The notes under the pieces: generated by a model
Database searches by the model: none
Seen by the model: the letters and a program-made list of their open reading frames with translations, nothing else
Told to the model about the DNA's origin: nothing
Translations under genes and position numbers: made by a program
Assembly: GCA_947491945.1 (NCBI GenBank)
Contig: CANLLN010000021.1
Span: 1-64,000 of the forward strand
Source: an uncultured Carboxylicivirga sp.
GTDB lineage: Bacteria > Bacteroidota > Bacteroidia > Bacteroidales > Marinilabiliaceae
Length of the DNA: 64,000 nucleotides
Reading direction: 5' to 3'
Shown: piece by piece, positions 8,462 through 18,026 of the stretch
How the letters are laid out: each line of letters opens with the position of its first letter
How positions within the stretch are numbered: position 1 is the stretch's first letter

Positions 8462-9958
8462 TTATTTCTTGCTTTGTATTGGGCTGCCTACACGGGTCAT
8501 GGCACAACGGAATCCCAGGTCATCACGACTTTCGCGTTCGTCGAGGTAGCGGCGTGTGCCCGGTGCCAACCAATAGGCGCGGTCTCTCCAGCCACCGCCT
8601 TTGTATACCCTTGAACGGTCAGTTACCAGACTACCCAGGCTGCTGTTAGCCGATCCGGCGTACATGCTGCTGGTATTGGCATCTACATCATTCCAGCTTT
8701 CACCAACCACTGCGTTTGAGGTGGCATCACCATCGGCATAGTTGCGGTTGTCGGCAGTGCGGTAGTTCTTACGGTTTAGGATATCCTTGTCTTCTTCATT
8801 ACGGTAACGGATACGACCAAGGCTGTCTTTTTCAACAATGTAGCCTTCTTCATCAAGCACCTTTTGCTGGAATACGTTACCCCGGAATGGACTGAACTCC
8901 TCCACATCCTCGAATGAAAGAGGGCGGTATACATCGGCTACCCACTCGTTTACATTACCAGCCATACAATACAGGCCAAAGTCATTGGGGTAATATGATT
9001 TAACATCAACGGTGATGTCGCCGCCATCGTTCAGGTCACCGGCCATACCCATCATGTCACCAGCTCCACGCACAAAGTTAGCCATCATTTTACCACGTTC
9101 CTGCTTGCTGGCATTACGTGTAATGTGTCCGTCCCAAGGGTAGATGCGACGGTCTGTAAGGCGCTCATCGTATGAGTTACCAATCAAACCCAGTGCCGCG
9201 TATTCCCATTCGGCTTCGGTGGGGAGACGATAGCGGGGCAGTAGCAAACCATCATCCCAGCGCACACGGCGTGTGTCGTTGTTGGGGTTTAGATCTTCCA
9301 TGGGGTTTTTACCCTGTATGCCTTCGTATTGTCCGTAAAGGTACGCCTCTGTATTAAAGTTGTTTTCTCCAATTTGGTTCACATCAAACTCAAGAATACC
9401 TTCATCTACCAATATCATTTCGTTAACACGATCGGTACGCCATTTACAGTAATCCTGAGCCTGAACATGACTAACACCTACTACAGGGTACTCTGCATAA
9501 GCGGGGTGACGCAGATAGTTCTCTACCATCGGCTCGTTATAGGCCATTGGACGGCGCCATACAAGGGTATCAGGAAGAGCTTTGCGATATACCTCGGGAT
9601 AGTCAACATAAACACGTTGAATCCAGAAGAGATATTCTAGGTAATCAATGTTTCTTACTTCTGTTTGGTCCATGTAAAATGAAGGTACAGTAACGCGACG
9701 AGGAGCATTGTTCCATTCATAAAGAACATCTTGTTCTACGCGTCCCATGATGAAGGTACCCCCTTCAATAAAAACCAAGCCGGGTCCGGTTTCTTGCTCA
9801 TAGCCTGACTTATACTGAAAGCCGCCATTGTCGGGGTTGTTGTATTCCCAACCGGTGGCCGAAGAAACGGTTTTGCTTCCTCCACTTTTACTACATGACG
9901 ATAAGCCTACTAAGCTAAAAGCCAAAACAGCCAAAATAACTGCGGTATTTAATCTCAT
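8462..9958 (-). CDS. gldJ: Gliding motility / type IX secretion lipoprotein GldJ
   Basis: A 498-residue outer-membrane lipoprotein when started at the ATG at 9958, which gives a clean signal peptide with lipobox LSSC and acylated C22. The rest is a formylglycine-generating-enzyme (SUMF1) fold with the FIEGGTFIMG entry, LPTEAEWEYAA and GNVNEWVADVY, and the terminal RVYKGGGWRD...LGFRCA block. GldJ and GldK share this fold. GldJ is preferred because the next divergent genes are porU and porV, a conserved neighbourhood in gliding Bacteroidota. It is needed for stability of the type IX secretion and gliding machinery in characterised species. Confidence 0.85.
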   Translation of the reverse strand: MRLNTAVILAVLAFSLVGLSSCSKSGGSKTVSSATGWEYNNPDNGGFQYKSGYEQETGPGLVFIEGGTFIMGRVEQDVLYEWNNAPRRVTVPSFYMDQTEVRNIDYLEYLFWIQRVYVDYPEVYRKALPDTLVWRRPMAYNEPMVENYLRHPAYAEYPVVGVSHVQAQDYCKWRTDRVNEMILVDEGILEFDVNQIGENNFNTEAYLYGQYEGIQGKNPMEDLNPNNDTRRVRWDDGLLLPRYRLPTEAEWEYAALGLIGNSYDERLTDRRIYPWDGHITRNASKQERGKMMANFVRGAGDMMGMAGDLNDGGDITVDVKSYYPNDFGLYCMAGNVNEWVADVYRPLSFEDVEEFSPFRGNVFQQKVLDEEGYIVEKDSLGRIRYRNEEDKDILNRKNYRTADNRNYADGDATSNAVVGESWNDVDANTSSMYAGSANSSLGSLVTDRSRVYKGGGWRDRAYWLAPGTRRYLDERESRDDLGFRCAMTRVGSPIQSKK

Positions 9959-10045
9959 AGCAATTTGATATTGTATTCTAATTATCAATTATTTACGAAC
10001 TTAACAATTGCAAGGCCCAATGGCGCAACTGACTACTTTATACTG

Positions 10046-10053
10046 CAAAAATA
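10046..10053 (-). promoter_or_regulatory. Putative gldJ -7 element (TATTTTTG)
   Basis: The minus-strand sequence TATTTTTG matches TAnnTTTG and lies about 88 bases before the gldJ ATG. The 320-base gldJ-porU divergent gap also holds a porU -7 element and a 12-bp inverted repeat (10089-10100 / 10136-10147). Confidence 0.45.
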
Positions 10054-10088
10054 AAAAAAGGTTATAGCAGAAGTCCTTTTTCGGCCTT

Positions 10089-10147
10089 TTTTTTAACGTT
10101 TGCAGAATCGTCGGTTATACAATTTTTCATCTTTCAAAACGTTAAAA
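10089..10147. repeat. 12-bp inverted repeat in the gldJ-porU divergent region
   Basis: TTTTTAACGTTT at 10089-10100 is exactly complementary to AAACGTTAAAAA at 10136-10147, separated by 35 bases. It lies between the two divergent -7 elements, so it is placed where a shared regulator could act. No T-rich tail is present, so it is not a terminator. Confidence 0.55.
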
Positions 10148-10173
10148 ATAGAAATTTCTTATGCAGTAAACCC

Positions 10174-10181
10174 TATTTTTG
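10174..10181 (+). promoter_or_regulatory. Putative porU -7 element (TATTTTTG)
   Basis: TATTTTTG matches TAnnTTTG about 98 bases before the porU ATG. A T-rich stretch, not a clean TTTG, occupies the -33 position. Confidence 0.45.
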
Positions 10182-10278
10182 TGTTTTTATATGAACATTT
10201 GCAGTATGGTGGTGTATTACAAGAAAGCTAATGGGTGGATGTTTATCTGTGTAAGGTGCTGATAATTAATATTAAGGT

Positions 10279-13200
10279 ATGGTAAGATATATTGTTTTCT
10301 TGGTTTTTTCTTTTTGCTTGACGCTGAATGCGCAGATTCATAAAGGTGTGCAGTCTTTTACCTGGCAAACAGGTAATGCCACGCAGCCCTTTGTATTTGC
10401 TGAGTCCGATGGCGTTGATAACGAAACAAGCCTGCCGATGAAAGAGCTATTGGTGCCCATTGCAGGTGGAATAGAGGCTGACTCTATCGATCTTACTGTA
10501 TCTTTTACCTCTCACCCGGTAAGTGACTCTGTTCAGGTGACGTTTTTGTCTGCTTTGGATTTTGCTCATCTTTCACTTGTACAGAAACGGGTAGTGGTCA
10601 TACGAAAGAAGTGTTATTTACAATTATCTGTACTTCCTGTTGTACACGATCCCTTGGAGGGGGCTTTTCATCGTGTGGATGAGCTGCAATATTCACTCAA
10701 TATACCAGAGCAAGCAAATCAAAAACAGTTGAAAGCTTCGGTTGAACAGGAGCATTCGGTGCTGGCAAGTGGTAAGTGGATGAAGATAAGTGTTTCGGCA
10801 ACAGGCGTGCACAAGATACCCTACGCTACCCTTTCTTCATGGGGCTTTAGCGATCCGTCCAAAGTCAATGTGTTTGGTAATGGTGGAAATCTGTTGCCAC
10901 GTGCCAATGCAGCTTTTCGACACACCGACCTGACTGAAAACGCAGTTATCCATGCCAATAATGCCATCTATTTTTATGCGCAGGGTTCTGTTGCTTGGTC
11001 GTATAACCAGCAGCTGGGTATTTTTGAACATCAGCTTCACGACTATACCGATGTGGCTTATTATTTCCTGAGTGATGAGCAGGGTGTTGGTAAACGCGTG
11101 GCTGCAAGCCAGGAGCAGGGAGGTGAGCATACTGTTGAAACCGATGAATTTGATAGTTTCAAGTATCATGAAGTAGAGAATCAAAACTTGTTGAAATCAG
11201 GGCGAGAATGGTATGGGGAGCGTTTTGATCCATCCCAGAGCCGCAGCTTTGCTTTCACTTTTCCGCATCGGGTCAAAGAGATACCCGTTAAATTAAAGAC
11301 CCATGTGATTGGGCGATCCAGCGTGCCCTCAAGATTCATCACGTGTACGGAAGGCACAATAAAACTGGATACAATACAGGATATTGTTATTCCCAAAGTA
11401 AAATATGAAAATTACGTGGGCGCTTTTGCCAACGAGGGAGTTAGTGTATCAAGCTTTAATGGGTTAGAGGATCGTATCGAGCTGCAGCTAAACTATGCTT
11501 CAGAGTCAAGTGCTGCAAGTGGCTGGTTAAATTATCTGTGCCTCAATGCCAAATCGCGTATTGTGATCGATGGTCAGTTGAGCTTCCGCAATATGGATGT
11601 TACGGGATATGGACAGGTAACGCGCTTTAATATTTCCGGGGTGAATAGTAACACGGTATTATGGGATGTGAGCGATCATACGCAGCCCAAGGCCATCACT
11701 ATTACTGCCGCTGAAGGGGAAAATTATTTCACCTACAATACCGCTGGTCTTAAAGAGTTTGTGGCATTCGATCAAACGGCTGATCTGCCCGTGCCTCGTT
11801 TTGAGGAAACTATTGACAACCAGGATTTACGAGGTATGGAAGTGCCGGATATGCTGATTATTGTCTATCCGCCTTTTGAACAGGAGGCGCTGCGATTGGC
11901 ACAGATACACAAAGAGCACTCAGGGCTGGATTGTGCTGTTGTTTTTCCCTATCAGATTTACAACGAGTTTTCTTCCGGCTCGCCTGATATAAGTGCCATA
12001 CGTGATTACGCCCGTCACCTTTACAACAAAAACAAAGATAAGTTTAAATACATGCTTTTGTTTGGCGATGGATCGTATGATAACCGTACATATAGCGATA
12101 AAAACACGAACTATATACTCACGTATCAGTCTGATAACTCCATTAATATTCAATATTCCTACGTGTCGGATGATTATTATGGCTGCCTGGATGAAAGTGA
12201 AGGTGCTAATATTTTGTATGATAAGATGGATATCGGCATTGGCCGTTTTCCTGTTGGTACCTTAGAGGAAGCTCGTGTGATGGTAGATCGGGTGGATAAT
12301 TATTTGAATAATAGCGAGGCTGGATCCTGGAAGACACTGCTGAGTTTTGTAGGTGATGATGGTGATAATAATTTGCACATGGAGCAGGCCGATCAGCTTT
12401 CGCGCCAGGTGTATAATGACTATCCTGCCTTTGATCATCATAAAATATACTTCGACGCATACCCCAAGCTGACAACATCCTCGGGTGACCGTTACCCGGA
12501 CGTGAACGAAGCCATTCGGCAAATCCTGGAGCAAGGTACCCTCATATTCAACTATACGGGGCATGGCAGTGAGCGCTATCTGGCGCACGAAAATGTACTG
12601 GATAAAACAACCATTAAGCAGCTGACCAATTATAATCGTCTCCCTGTTTTTATGACGGCTACTTGCGAATTTAGTCGTTACGATGATTATCATGATATAT
12701 CCGCTGGAGAATGGGTGGTGTTATCGCCTTTGGGTGGTGGGGTAGCATTGTTCACTACTACACGGATTGCATGGTCGAATAGTAATATGGAGATTAATAA
12801 GAACTTTTACAGGTATATCTTCAAAAAGCAGGAAGACGGCATCAAGCTACGATTGGGAGAAGTGATGCAGCAGACTAAGAATCGTATGGGAAGCACCATT
12901 AACCGATTAAACTTCACCTTGTTGGGCGATCCGGCCTTGCAGTTGGTTTATCCCGATGGAGAGGTGCTTACAAGCCGCATTAACGGTGAGGGAAATACTG
13001 CCCTGCGCGACACCCTGAAGGCTTTGACCATTGCTCGTATTGAAGGTAAGATAGTGGATTATGAAGCTGGAAATTCGGCCGTTACCATGCAGGTGTTCGA
13101 TAAGCCTATTTCGGTGAAGACCCTGGGTAATAAAGGTGCTGTGCCCTTTGAGTATCAGGTGTATCAAAATCGTATCTATCAGGGCGAAGTGGATGCTGTC

Positions 13201-14013
13201 GATAGTGTTTTCAATGCTTCTTTCGTAATTCCCAAGGATATACGTTATAACGTGGGCGAGGGACGTATCAGCTACTATATGAATGGAGCCAATGGTGTGG
13301 AAGCCTTTGGTGCCGATAACTCCGTGCTGATCGGTGGGGTTTCGGATAACCCGCCGGCCGATACTCAAGGGCCACAGATGAATCTTTGGTTAAATGATTC
13401 AAGCTTTGTAAACGGAGGAGTTACGGGTTCGAAGCCCCTGTTGATTGCCCGCGTAAATGATGAGAGCGGGGTTAATATCAGCGGTGTGGGCATCGGACAC
13501 GATATAACTCTGGTGATTGATGATAATCGTGCACAGCCCATTAATCTGAATCGCTATTATGCTGCCGATAAAAATTCATACACAAACGGAACCATTGTTT
13601 TTCAGTTGCCAACGCTGCCCGAGGGTAAGCATAAGTTGTCGCTGAAAGCCTGGGATAACCTCAATAATTCATCGCTGGCAGAGCTGGACTTTGAGGTGCG
13701 CCTCGATGGGGAGCTATCGCTCAACAACACTGCTGTTTATCCTAACCCCTTTGAACAGGGAAATACACTCCATATCTATTTTGAGCACGATGCGCCCAAT
13801 AGTCTTTTGGATGTGTCCTACAGTCTTTACACCATGAGTGGGCGCCTGGTGAAGCATCATCAGCAACAGGTACCTGCTTCCGGCAATACCATTGCTCCCT
13901 TGGAATGGCAACCTAACAATCTGCAGAAAGGATTGTATATACTGCGGTGTGAAATTCGATCGCCCGAAAATCAAGTGGGAAAATTCTCGGAAAAAATACT
14001 GGTGATAAGATAA
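10279..14013 (+). CDS. porU: Type IX secretion system sortase PorU
   Basis: A 1,244-residue secreted protease-like protein with a signal peptide (first about 19 residues), a large beta-rich N-terminal region and a gingipain-type C25 peptidase domain in the middle. The catalytic His is H762 (YTGHGSERY) and the Cys is C796 (TATCEFSR). The last 90 residues, from VYPNPFEQGN, form a T9SS C-terminal sorting domain. PorU removes the sorting domain from cargo and attaches it to A-LPS at the cell surface, working with PorV, which follows directly. Its length and CTD retention match known PorU proteins. Confidence 0.92.
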   Translation: MVRYIVFLVFSFCLTLNAQIHKGVQSFTWQTGNATQPFVFAESDGVDNETSLPMKELLVPIAGGIEADSIDLTVSFTSHPVSDSVQVTFLSALDFAHLSLVQKRVVVIRKKCYLQLSVLPVVHDPLEGAFHRVDELQYSLNIPEQANQKQLKASVEQEHSVLASGKWMKISVSATGVHKIPYATLSSWGFSDPSKVNVFGNGGNLLPRANAAFRHTDLTENAVIHANNAIYFYAQGSVAWSYNQQLGIFEHQLHDYTDVAYYFLSDEQGVGKRVAASQEQGGEHTVETDEFDSFKYHEVENQNLLKSGREWYGERFDPSQSRSFAFTFPHRVKEIPVKLKTHVIGRSSVPSRFITCTEGTIKLDTIQDIVIPKVKYENYVGAFANEGVSVSSFNGLEDRIELQLNYASESSAASGWLNYLCLNAKSRIVIDGQLSFRNMDVTGYGQVTRFNISGVNSNTVLWDVSDHTQPKAITITAAEGENYFTYNTAGLKEFVAFDQTADLPVPRFEETIDNQDLRGMEVPDMLIIVYPPFEQEALRLAQIHKEHSGLDCAVVFPYQIYNEFSSGSPDISAIRDYARHLYNKNKDKFKYMLLFGDGSYDNRTYSDKNTNYILTYQSDNSINIQYSYVSDDYYGCLDESEGANILYDKMDIGIGRFPVGTLEEARVMVDRVDNYLNNSEAGSWKTLLSFVGDDGDNNLHMEQADQLSRQVYNDYPAFDHHKIYFDAYPKLTTSSGDRYPDVNEAIRQILEQGTLIFNYTGHGSERYLAHENVLDKTTIKQLTNYNRLPVFMTATCEFSRYDDYHDISAGEWVVLSPLGGGVALFTTTRIAWSNSNMEINKNFYRYIFKKQEDGIKLRLGEVMQQTKNRMGSTINRLNFTLLGDPALQLVYPDGEVLTSRINGEGNTALRDTLKALTIARIEGKIVDYEAGNSAVTMQVFDKPISVKTLGNKGAVPFEYQVYQNRIYQGEVDAVDSVFNASFVIPKDIRYNVGEGRISYYMNGANGVEAFGADNSVLIGGVSDNPPADTQGPQMNLWLNDSSFVNGGVTGSKPLLIARVNDESGVNISGVGIGHDITLVIDDNRAQPINLNRYYAADKNSYTNGTIVFQLPTLPEGKHKLSLKAWDNLNNSSLAELDFEVRLDGELSLNNTAVYPNPFEQGNTLHIYFEHDAPNSLLDVSYSLYTMSGRLVKHHQQQVPASGNTIAPLEWQPNNLQKGLYILRCEIRSPENQVGKFSEKILVIR

Positions 14014-14090
14014 TAAAATAAGAGATTTGAAGTTTAGGTTAGTACTCAACCTAACCGGTAATGTTAACTTGTTGTGAGCGTATTATAATT

Positions 14091-15242
14091 ATGAATCGGA
14101 ATATGAAACAGTCATTATTAAAGCTAAGCCTGGTGGCCTTTGCTTTTGTGTTAAACTGGAACACCATAAGTGCCCAGGAGGATGGCAACAATGCCATCAC
14201 CACGGCCGCACCTTTCTTGCTAATCAACCCCGACTCCCGTGCAGCGGGTATGGCGGATGCCGGGGTGGCCACAGCGGCCGATGTAAATTCGCAGTTTCTC
14301 AACCCCGCCAAGTATGCCTTTATCGAGGGTGACATGGGCGTGTCTATTTCTTTTACACCCTGGTTAAGAAAACTGGTGAATGACATTAACATGTCAACAG
14401 CTGCTTTTTACTATCGTTTGGATAAAATGCAAACGGTGAGTGCTTCGGTGCGGTATTTTACCATGGGGCAAATAGATTTTACAGATGGCCTTGGTAATCC
14501 CATGTTTTCGGCCAAACCCAATGAATTTGCCATTGATGCGGCCTACTCGCGCGTTTTGTCTGATAAGTTTAGTGGCGCCGTGGCGTTTCGATATATTCAT
14601 TCCGACCTGACCAATGGGTCGGTGGATGGTTTGAAAGCGGGTAATGCCTTTGCGGCCGATATGGCCTTTTATTTTCGTCAGCCCATGCGCGTAAACCGCA
14701 ACGATGCGGAATTTACTGCCGGTATTAATATCTCCAATATTGGTTCGAAGATTAGTTACGACGGCATTAATAAAGAATTTATACCCACCAATCTTAAGCT
14801 AGGTGCCGGATACTTCATGGAGCTGGATCGTTATAATTCCATTTCCTTTGCCTTGGATATTAACAAGCTTTTGGTGCCCTCTAACCAGCTACGCCCTGAC
14901 GATGCTGATGAGGACTGGGTGGATCCCAATGAAGATAAGTCGGTGCCCGCAGCCATTTTTGGCTCTTTTAGCGATGCGCCCGGTGGATTCGAACAGGAAC
15001 TACAGGAAATCACCTTCTCGGTGGGTGCCGAGTATTGGTACAATAAGCAGTTTGCCTTGCGTGCCGGTTATTTCCACGAGCACGAAAATCAGGGTAACCG
15101 TAAATTTGCATCGGCCGGTTTTGGTTTGAAATTTAATATTTTCACACTCGATGCATCCTACATTATTCCCATGGTTCAGAATAACCCGCTTGCCAATACC
15201 ATGCGTTTTTCGTTGTCATTTGACCTAAGTGATATATTATAA
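14091..15242 (+). CDS. porV: Type IX secretion system outer-membrane protein PorV
   Basis: A 383-residue FadL-like outer-membrane barrel from the ATG at 14091; an alternative ATG four codons later is equally good. A signal peptide ending near SAQ is followed by the PorV hallmark FLLINPDSRAAGMADAG. The protein ends with an aromatic strand fitting the outer-membrane barrel rule. PorV shuttles cargo from the Sov translocon to the PorU sortase. Directly downstream of porU with a 77-base gap, and followed by a strong terminator. Confidence 0.92.
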   Translation: MNRNMKQSLLKLSLVAFAFVLNWNTISAQEDGNNAITTAAPFLLINPDSRAAGMADAGVATAADVNSQFLNPAKYAFIEGDMGVSISFTPWLRKLVNDINMSTAAFYYRLDKMQTVSASVRYFTMGQIDFTDGLGNPMFSAKPNEFAIDAAYSRVLSDKFSGAVAFRYIHSDLTNGSVDGLKAGNAFAADMAFYFRQPMRVNRNDAEFTAGINISNIGSKISYDGINKEFIPTNLKLGAGYFMELDRYNSISFALDINKLLVPSNQLRPDDADEDWVDPNEDKSVPAAIFGSFSDAPGGFEQELQEITFSVGAEYWYNKQFALRAGYFHEHENQGNRKFASAGFGLKFNIFTLDASYIIPMVQNNPLANTMRFSLSFDLSDIL

Positions 15243-15263
15243 CAACAATATTCATTATATTTG

Positions 15264-15300
15264 AAAAGACCTTGAGGATTTCCTTAAGGTCTTTTTTTTT
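15264..15300 (+). terminator. Terminator after porV
   Basis: AAAAGACCTTGAGGA at 15264-15278 pairs with TCCTTAAGGTCTTTT at 15281-15295 (one G-T/A mismatch) and is followed by a run of T residues. It ends the porU-porV unit 22 bases after the stop codon. Confidence 0.85.
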
Positions 15301-15333
15301 AATTGTTCGTTAAAGTTATTTATATATATAAGT

Positions 15334-15816
15334 ATGAAGATACGAGTGGGATTTGGATATGATGTTCATAAGTTAGGTGAGGGAGAAGAGCTATGGATTG
15401 GTGGTTTGCACATCGATCATCATGCGGGTAGCATAGGGCATTCTGATGGTGATGTGCTGATACACGCCATCTGCGATGCGCTGCTGGGAGCTGCCAATAT
15501 GCGCGATATAGGTTATCATTTTCCGGATACTGACCCTGCCTTGAAAGGAATCGACAGTAAGATTTTGCTAAAAAAGACAGTGACGCTTGTGCGCGATGCC
15601 GGCTATACCATTGGTAATATCGACAGCACGGTAGCCTTAGAGCGTCCTAAATTAAAAGATCTTATACCGGGTATGCAAAAAACATTGGCGGAAGTGATGA
15701 GTATCGCGGTTGAGGATATTGCCATTAAGGCTACCACCAGCGAGAAACTCGGTTTTGTGGGTAAACAAGAAGGCATAGCTGCTTACGCTACCGTACTTAT
15801 TCAAAGCACTAAATAG
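15334..15816 (+). CDS. ispF: 2-C-methyl-D-erythritol 2,4-cyclodiphosphate synthase
   Basis: A 160-residue enzyme of the MEP isoprenoid pathway. It cyclises CDP-methylerythritol 2-phosphate to MEcPP with release of CMP. The zinc ligands D10 and H12 (GYDVH) and H42 in the SIGHSDGDVLIHAICDA signature are present, as is the C-terminal KATTSEKLGFVG motif. Length and start match the family exactly. A thioredoxin-like gene begins six bases after the stop. Confidence 0.95.
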   Translation: MKIRVGFGYDVHKLGEGEELWIGGLHIDHHAGSIGHSDGDVLIHAICDALLGAANMRDIGYHFPDTDPALKGIDSKILLKKTVTLVRDAGYTIGNIDSTVALERPKLKDLIPGMQKTLAEVMSIAVEDIAIKATTSEKLGFVGKQEGIAAYATVLIQSTK

Positions 15817-15822
15817 TTTTTT

Positions 15823-16113
15823 ATGAAGCAGGAAAACTGTCTTAAATATTTTTCGCATGATGCTTGCAGTGTTTGTAAAGTGTTATTTCCCAAGGTAAAG
15901 CAGTTGCTGGAAGAGGATTTTCCTATGATGGAGCTGATCTTTATTGACTTGGAGAAGAGGCCCGAAGAGGCTGCTCGTCACCAGGTTTTTACGGCGCCTA
16001 CACTGTTGGTTTTTTTCGAGGGGAAAGAGTATTATCGCTTTGCCCGTAATGTGTCGCTGCCACAATTAAAAACAGCCATTGAACGACCCTATCAACTGTT
16101 GTTCCAACCTTAG
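15823..16113 (+). CDS. Thioredoxin-like protein
   Basis: A compact 96-residue thioredoxin fold without a signal peptide, so cytoplasmic. It has a CSVC redox motif (C15, C18) rather than the classical CGPC, and TAPTLLVFFEG carries the cis-proline. It probably acts as a small thiol-disulphide reductant; the partner is unknown. It follows ispF by six bases, and the downstream tamA-like reading frame, in another frame, extends upstream into it. Confidence 0.8.
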   Translation: MKQENCLKYFSHDACSVCKVLFPKVKQLLEEDFPMMELIFIDLEKRPEEAARHQVFTAPTLLVFFEGKEYYRFARNVSLPQLKTAIERPYQLLFQP

Positions 16114-16195
16114 GGAGCAACAGCAAGTATGCCTGATCGGAAGGAGGTTGCGTAGCAGCGGTTATCCTCCACATAAGCCAAACAAAATACATGCC

Positions 16196-18025
16196 TTGAA
16201 ACGCCATTTTCTTACCATAGTATTCTTAGGTTTTGTGCTGGGCGCAGGAGGTCAGGCGGTATCGACTATACGTAAAATTAAATTTAAGGGTAATTCAAGC
16301 ATTGCCGACTCACGCCTAAAGAGCGAGGTGGGTATTAAGACCTACAGTGGTCTCAGCGAGCGTTTTTTTGATAAGATATCGGATCGTTATACAGAAGCTT
16401 TGTATGAGGAAAGCCTGGAACGTATCCGTTATGTCTATCAGAAAGAGGGTTATCTGAATGTGCGATTTGAGGCTCCCACGATCCATCGAAAACGCAATGG
16501 TAAAATTAAACTCAGCTATCATATTGTTGAAGGGGAAGCCATCAAACTTACCGGGGTCAGTTACACCATCGATTCGGTAAGTACACTCAAGGACTTTTTT
16601 GATAAGCAAGTGCAGCGTCAAATTCGCCTGCAATCGCAGCTGAAAGTTAATAAGCGTTTTCGTGATGAGTGGTATTACGAGGATCAGGTGTTTATCAACG
16701 AGGAGCTGAATAATATGGGTTATGCTTATGCCCGGGTAAGGCATAACTTGCAGGTTGATACGGTGCGTAATACGGCGCATCTCAATTGGATAATCGATAA
16801 AGGTGAGCTGTGTTATTTCGGCCCCATATCAATAGATGGAAATATACGGGTGCCTGAAAAAAGGATACGGCGGCAGCTGCGTTTCTCCACCGGGGATACC
16901 TGGTCGAAAGAGGCTATTGATGATACGCAAAAGCAAATTTACAACCTTGGGATGTTTCGTGTGGCCTCCATCAAAACACTGATGAGTGAAGAGAAGCCGG
17001 ATACGCTGCCCACCCTGATAAGCCTCAAAGAAGCACCCCGCTGGACCTCTCGTTTTGGGGTTGGTTATGGACGCGAAGATAAGTTTAGGGTTTTTGGCGA
17101 TGTGCAGTATCTGGGACTTATCAGTAAAACAGCACGACTGAATATTGTGGCCAAGCATTCAGCACTTGAGCCCTATAATTTTCAGCTTAAACTTTCGCAG
17201 CCGGCCGTTTTGTTACCTTATAATACGGTAACGCTAAATCCTTATGCCATGAAACAGCATGAGCCCGGCTATAAGATAAACCGGCGCGGACTTAATTTAA
17301 CCTTCCTGCAAAATTTCTCCGAGCGTTTTAATTCCTCTTTTAACATTTATGTTGAAAAGGTGGAATCCGACTCCAGTGCAGTGGCTAGCGGCGGATGGAA
17401 TACGGCAGATGGCATGGCGACATCATCCTATGGTAAGTCAGGTGTTTCTATGGGTTTTATCTACGCCAATGGTGAGCCGCGACTGGATCCGGTAACAGGC
17501 TATTCACTGGCAGTTAATATTAAACGAAACGGTAGCTTTTTGGAAGAATCAATACCGTTTTATCGCAGTTTACTTGAGTATAAGAACTACCTGGGTGTGC
17601 GTCCAGGCCTCACCTTGGCACTCAAAGCAAAGATGGGACTGGCTTTTCGTAAAGGAGGTGGTGAGCTGGTACCCGTTGAGGAGCGTTTCTATGCAGGAGG
17701 TAGTTATTCGGTGAGGGGATGGTCGCGAGCTCAGCTGGGACCTAAGGATGCATTGGGTGTACCGGTGGGAGGCAATAGTCTGCTTGAAGGCAGTTTTGAA
17801 GGACGCTACCTAATGGCATCCAATTTGGTGTTTGCGGTATTTTGTGATGCCGGTAATGTATGGCTCGATGATTTTCAATATCCATTGCGTCAGTTGCGTT
17901 ATGCCGCCGGGATTGGAATTCGCTATAAAACACCCATCGGGCCGGTTGGGATTGATTTTGCCCGTCCCATATTTGATGAGGTAAAGGCATGGCAAATTCA
18001 TTTTAATATAGGTAATCCCTTCTGA
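16196..18025 (+). CDS. TamA-like Omp85 outer-membrane assembly protein
   Basis: A 609-residue Omp85 protein if started at the TTG at 16196, which gives a well-formed signal peptide (KRHFLTIVFLGFVLGAGGQA). The frame stays open to a TTG at 16079 inside the preceding gene, but that extension would bury the signal. Three POTRA-like units (roughly residues 20-95, 100-190, 205-275) precede a 16-strand barrel with the family motif GGSYSVRGW near residue 515. It is followed one base later by tamB, so the two probably form the Bacteroidota TAM complex. No lipobox is present, so it is not the lipoprotein TamL type. Confidence 0.82.
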   Translation: MKRHFLTIVFLGFVLGAGGQAVSTIRKIKFKGNSSIADSRLKSEVGIKTYSGLSERFFDKISDRYTEALYEESLERIRYVYQKEGYLNVRFEAPTIHRKRNGKIKLSYHIVEGEAIKLTGVSYTIDSVSTLKDFFDKQVQRQIRLQSQLKVNKRFRDEWYYEDQVFINEELNNMGYAYARVRHNLQVDTVRNTAHLNWIIDKGELCYFGPISIDGNIRVPEKRIRRQLRFSTGDTWSKEAIDDTQKQIYNLGMFRVASIKTLMSEEKPDTLPTLISLKEAPRWTSRFGVGYGREDKFRVFGDVQYLGLISKTARLNIVAKHSALEPYNFQLKLSQPAVLLPYNTVTLNPYAMKQHEPGYKINRRGLNLTFLQNFSERFNSSFNIYVEKVESDSSAVASGGWNTADGMATSSYGKSGVSMGFIYANGEPRLDPVTGYSLAVNIKRNGSFLEESIPFYRSLLEYKNYLGVRPGLTLALKAKMGLAFRKGGGELVPVEERFYAGGSYSVRGWSRAQLGPKDALGVPVGGNSLLEGSFEGRYLMASNLVFAVFCDAGNVWLDDFQYPLRQLRYAAGIGIRYKTPIGPVGIDFARPIFDEVKAWQIHFNIGNPF

Positions 18026-18026
18026 G

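Noticed and set aside
8462-9958. Assignment as GldK instead of GldJ
   Set aside because: Both share the SUMF1 fold, but direct adjacency to porU and porV and the absence of gldL/gldM/gldN next to it favour GldJ.
15256-15263. TATATTTG just after porV as a promoter for ispF
   Set aside because: It lies immediately before a strong terminator hairpin, so any transcript would be stopped; ispF probably uses another start.
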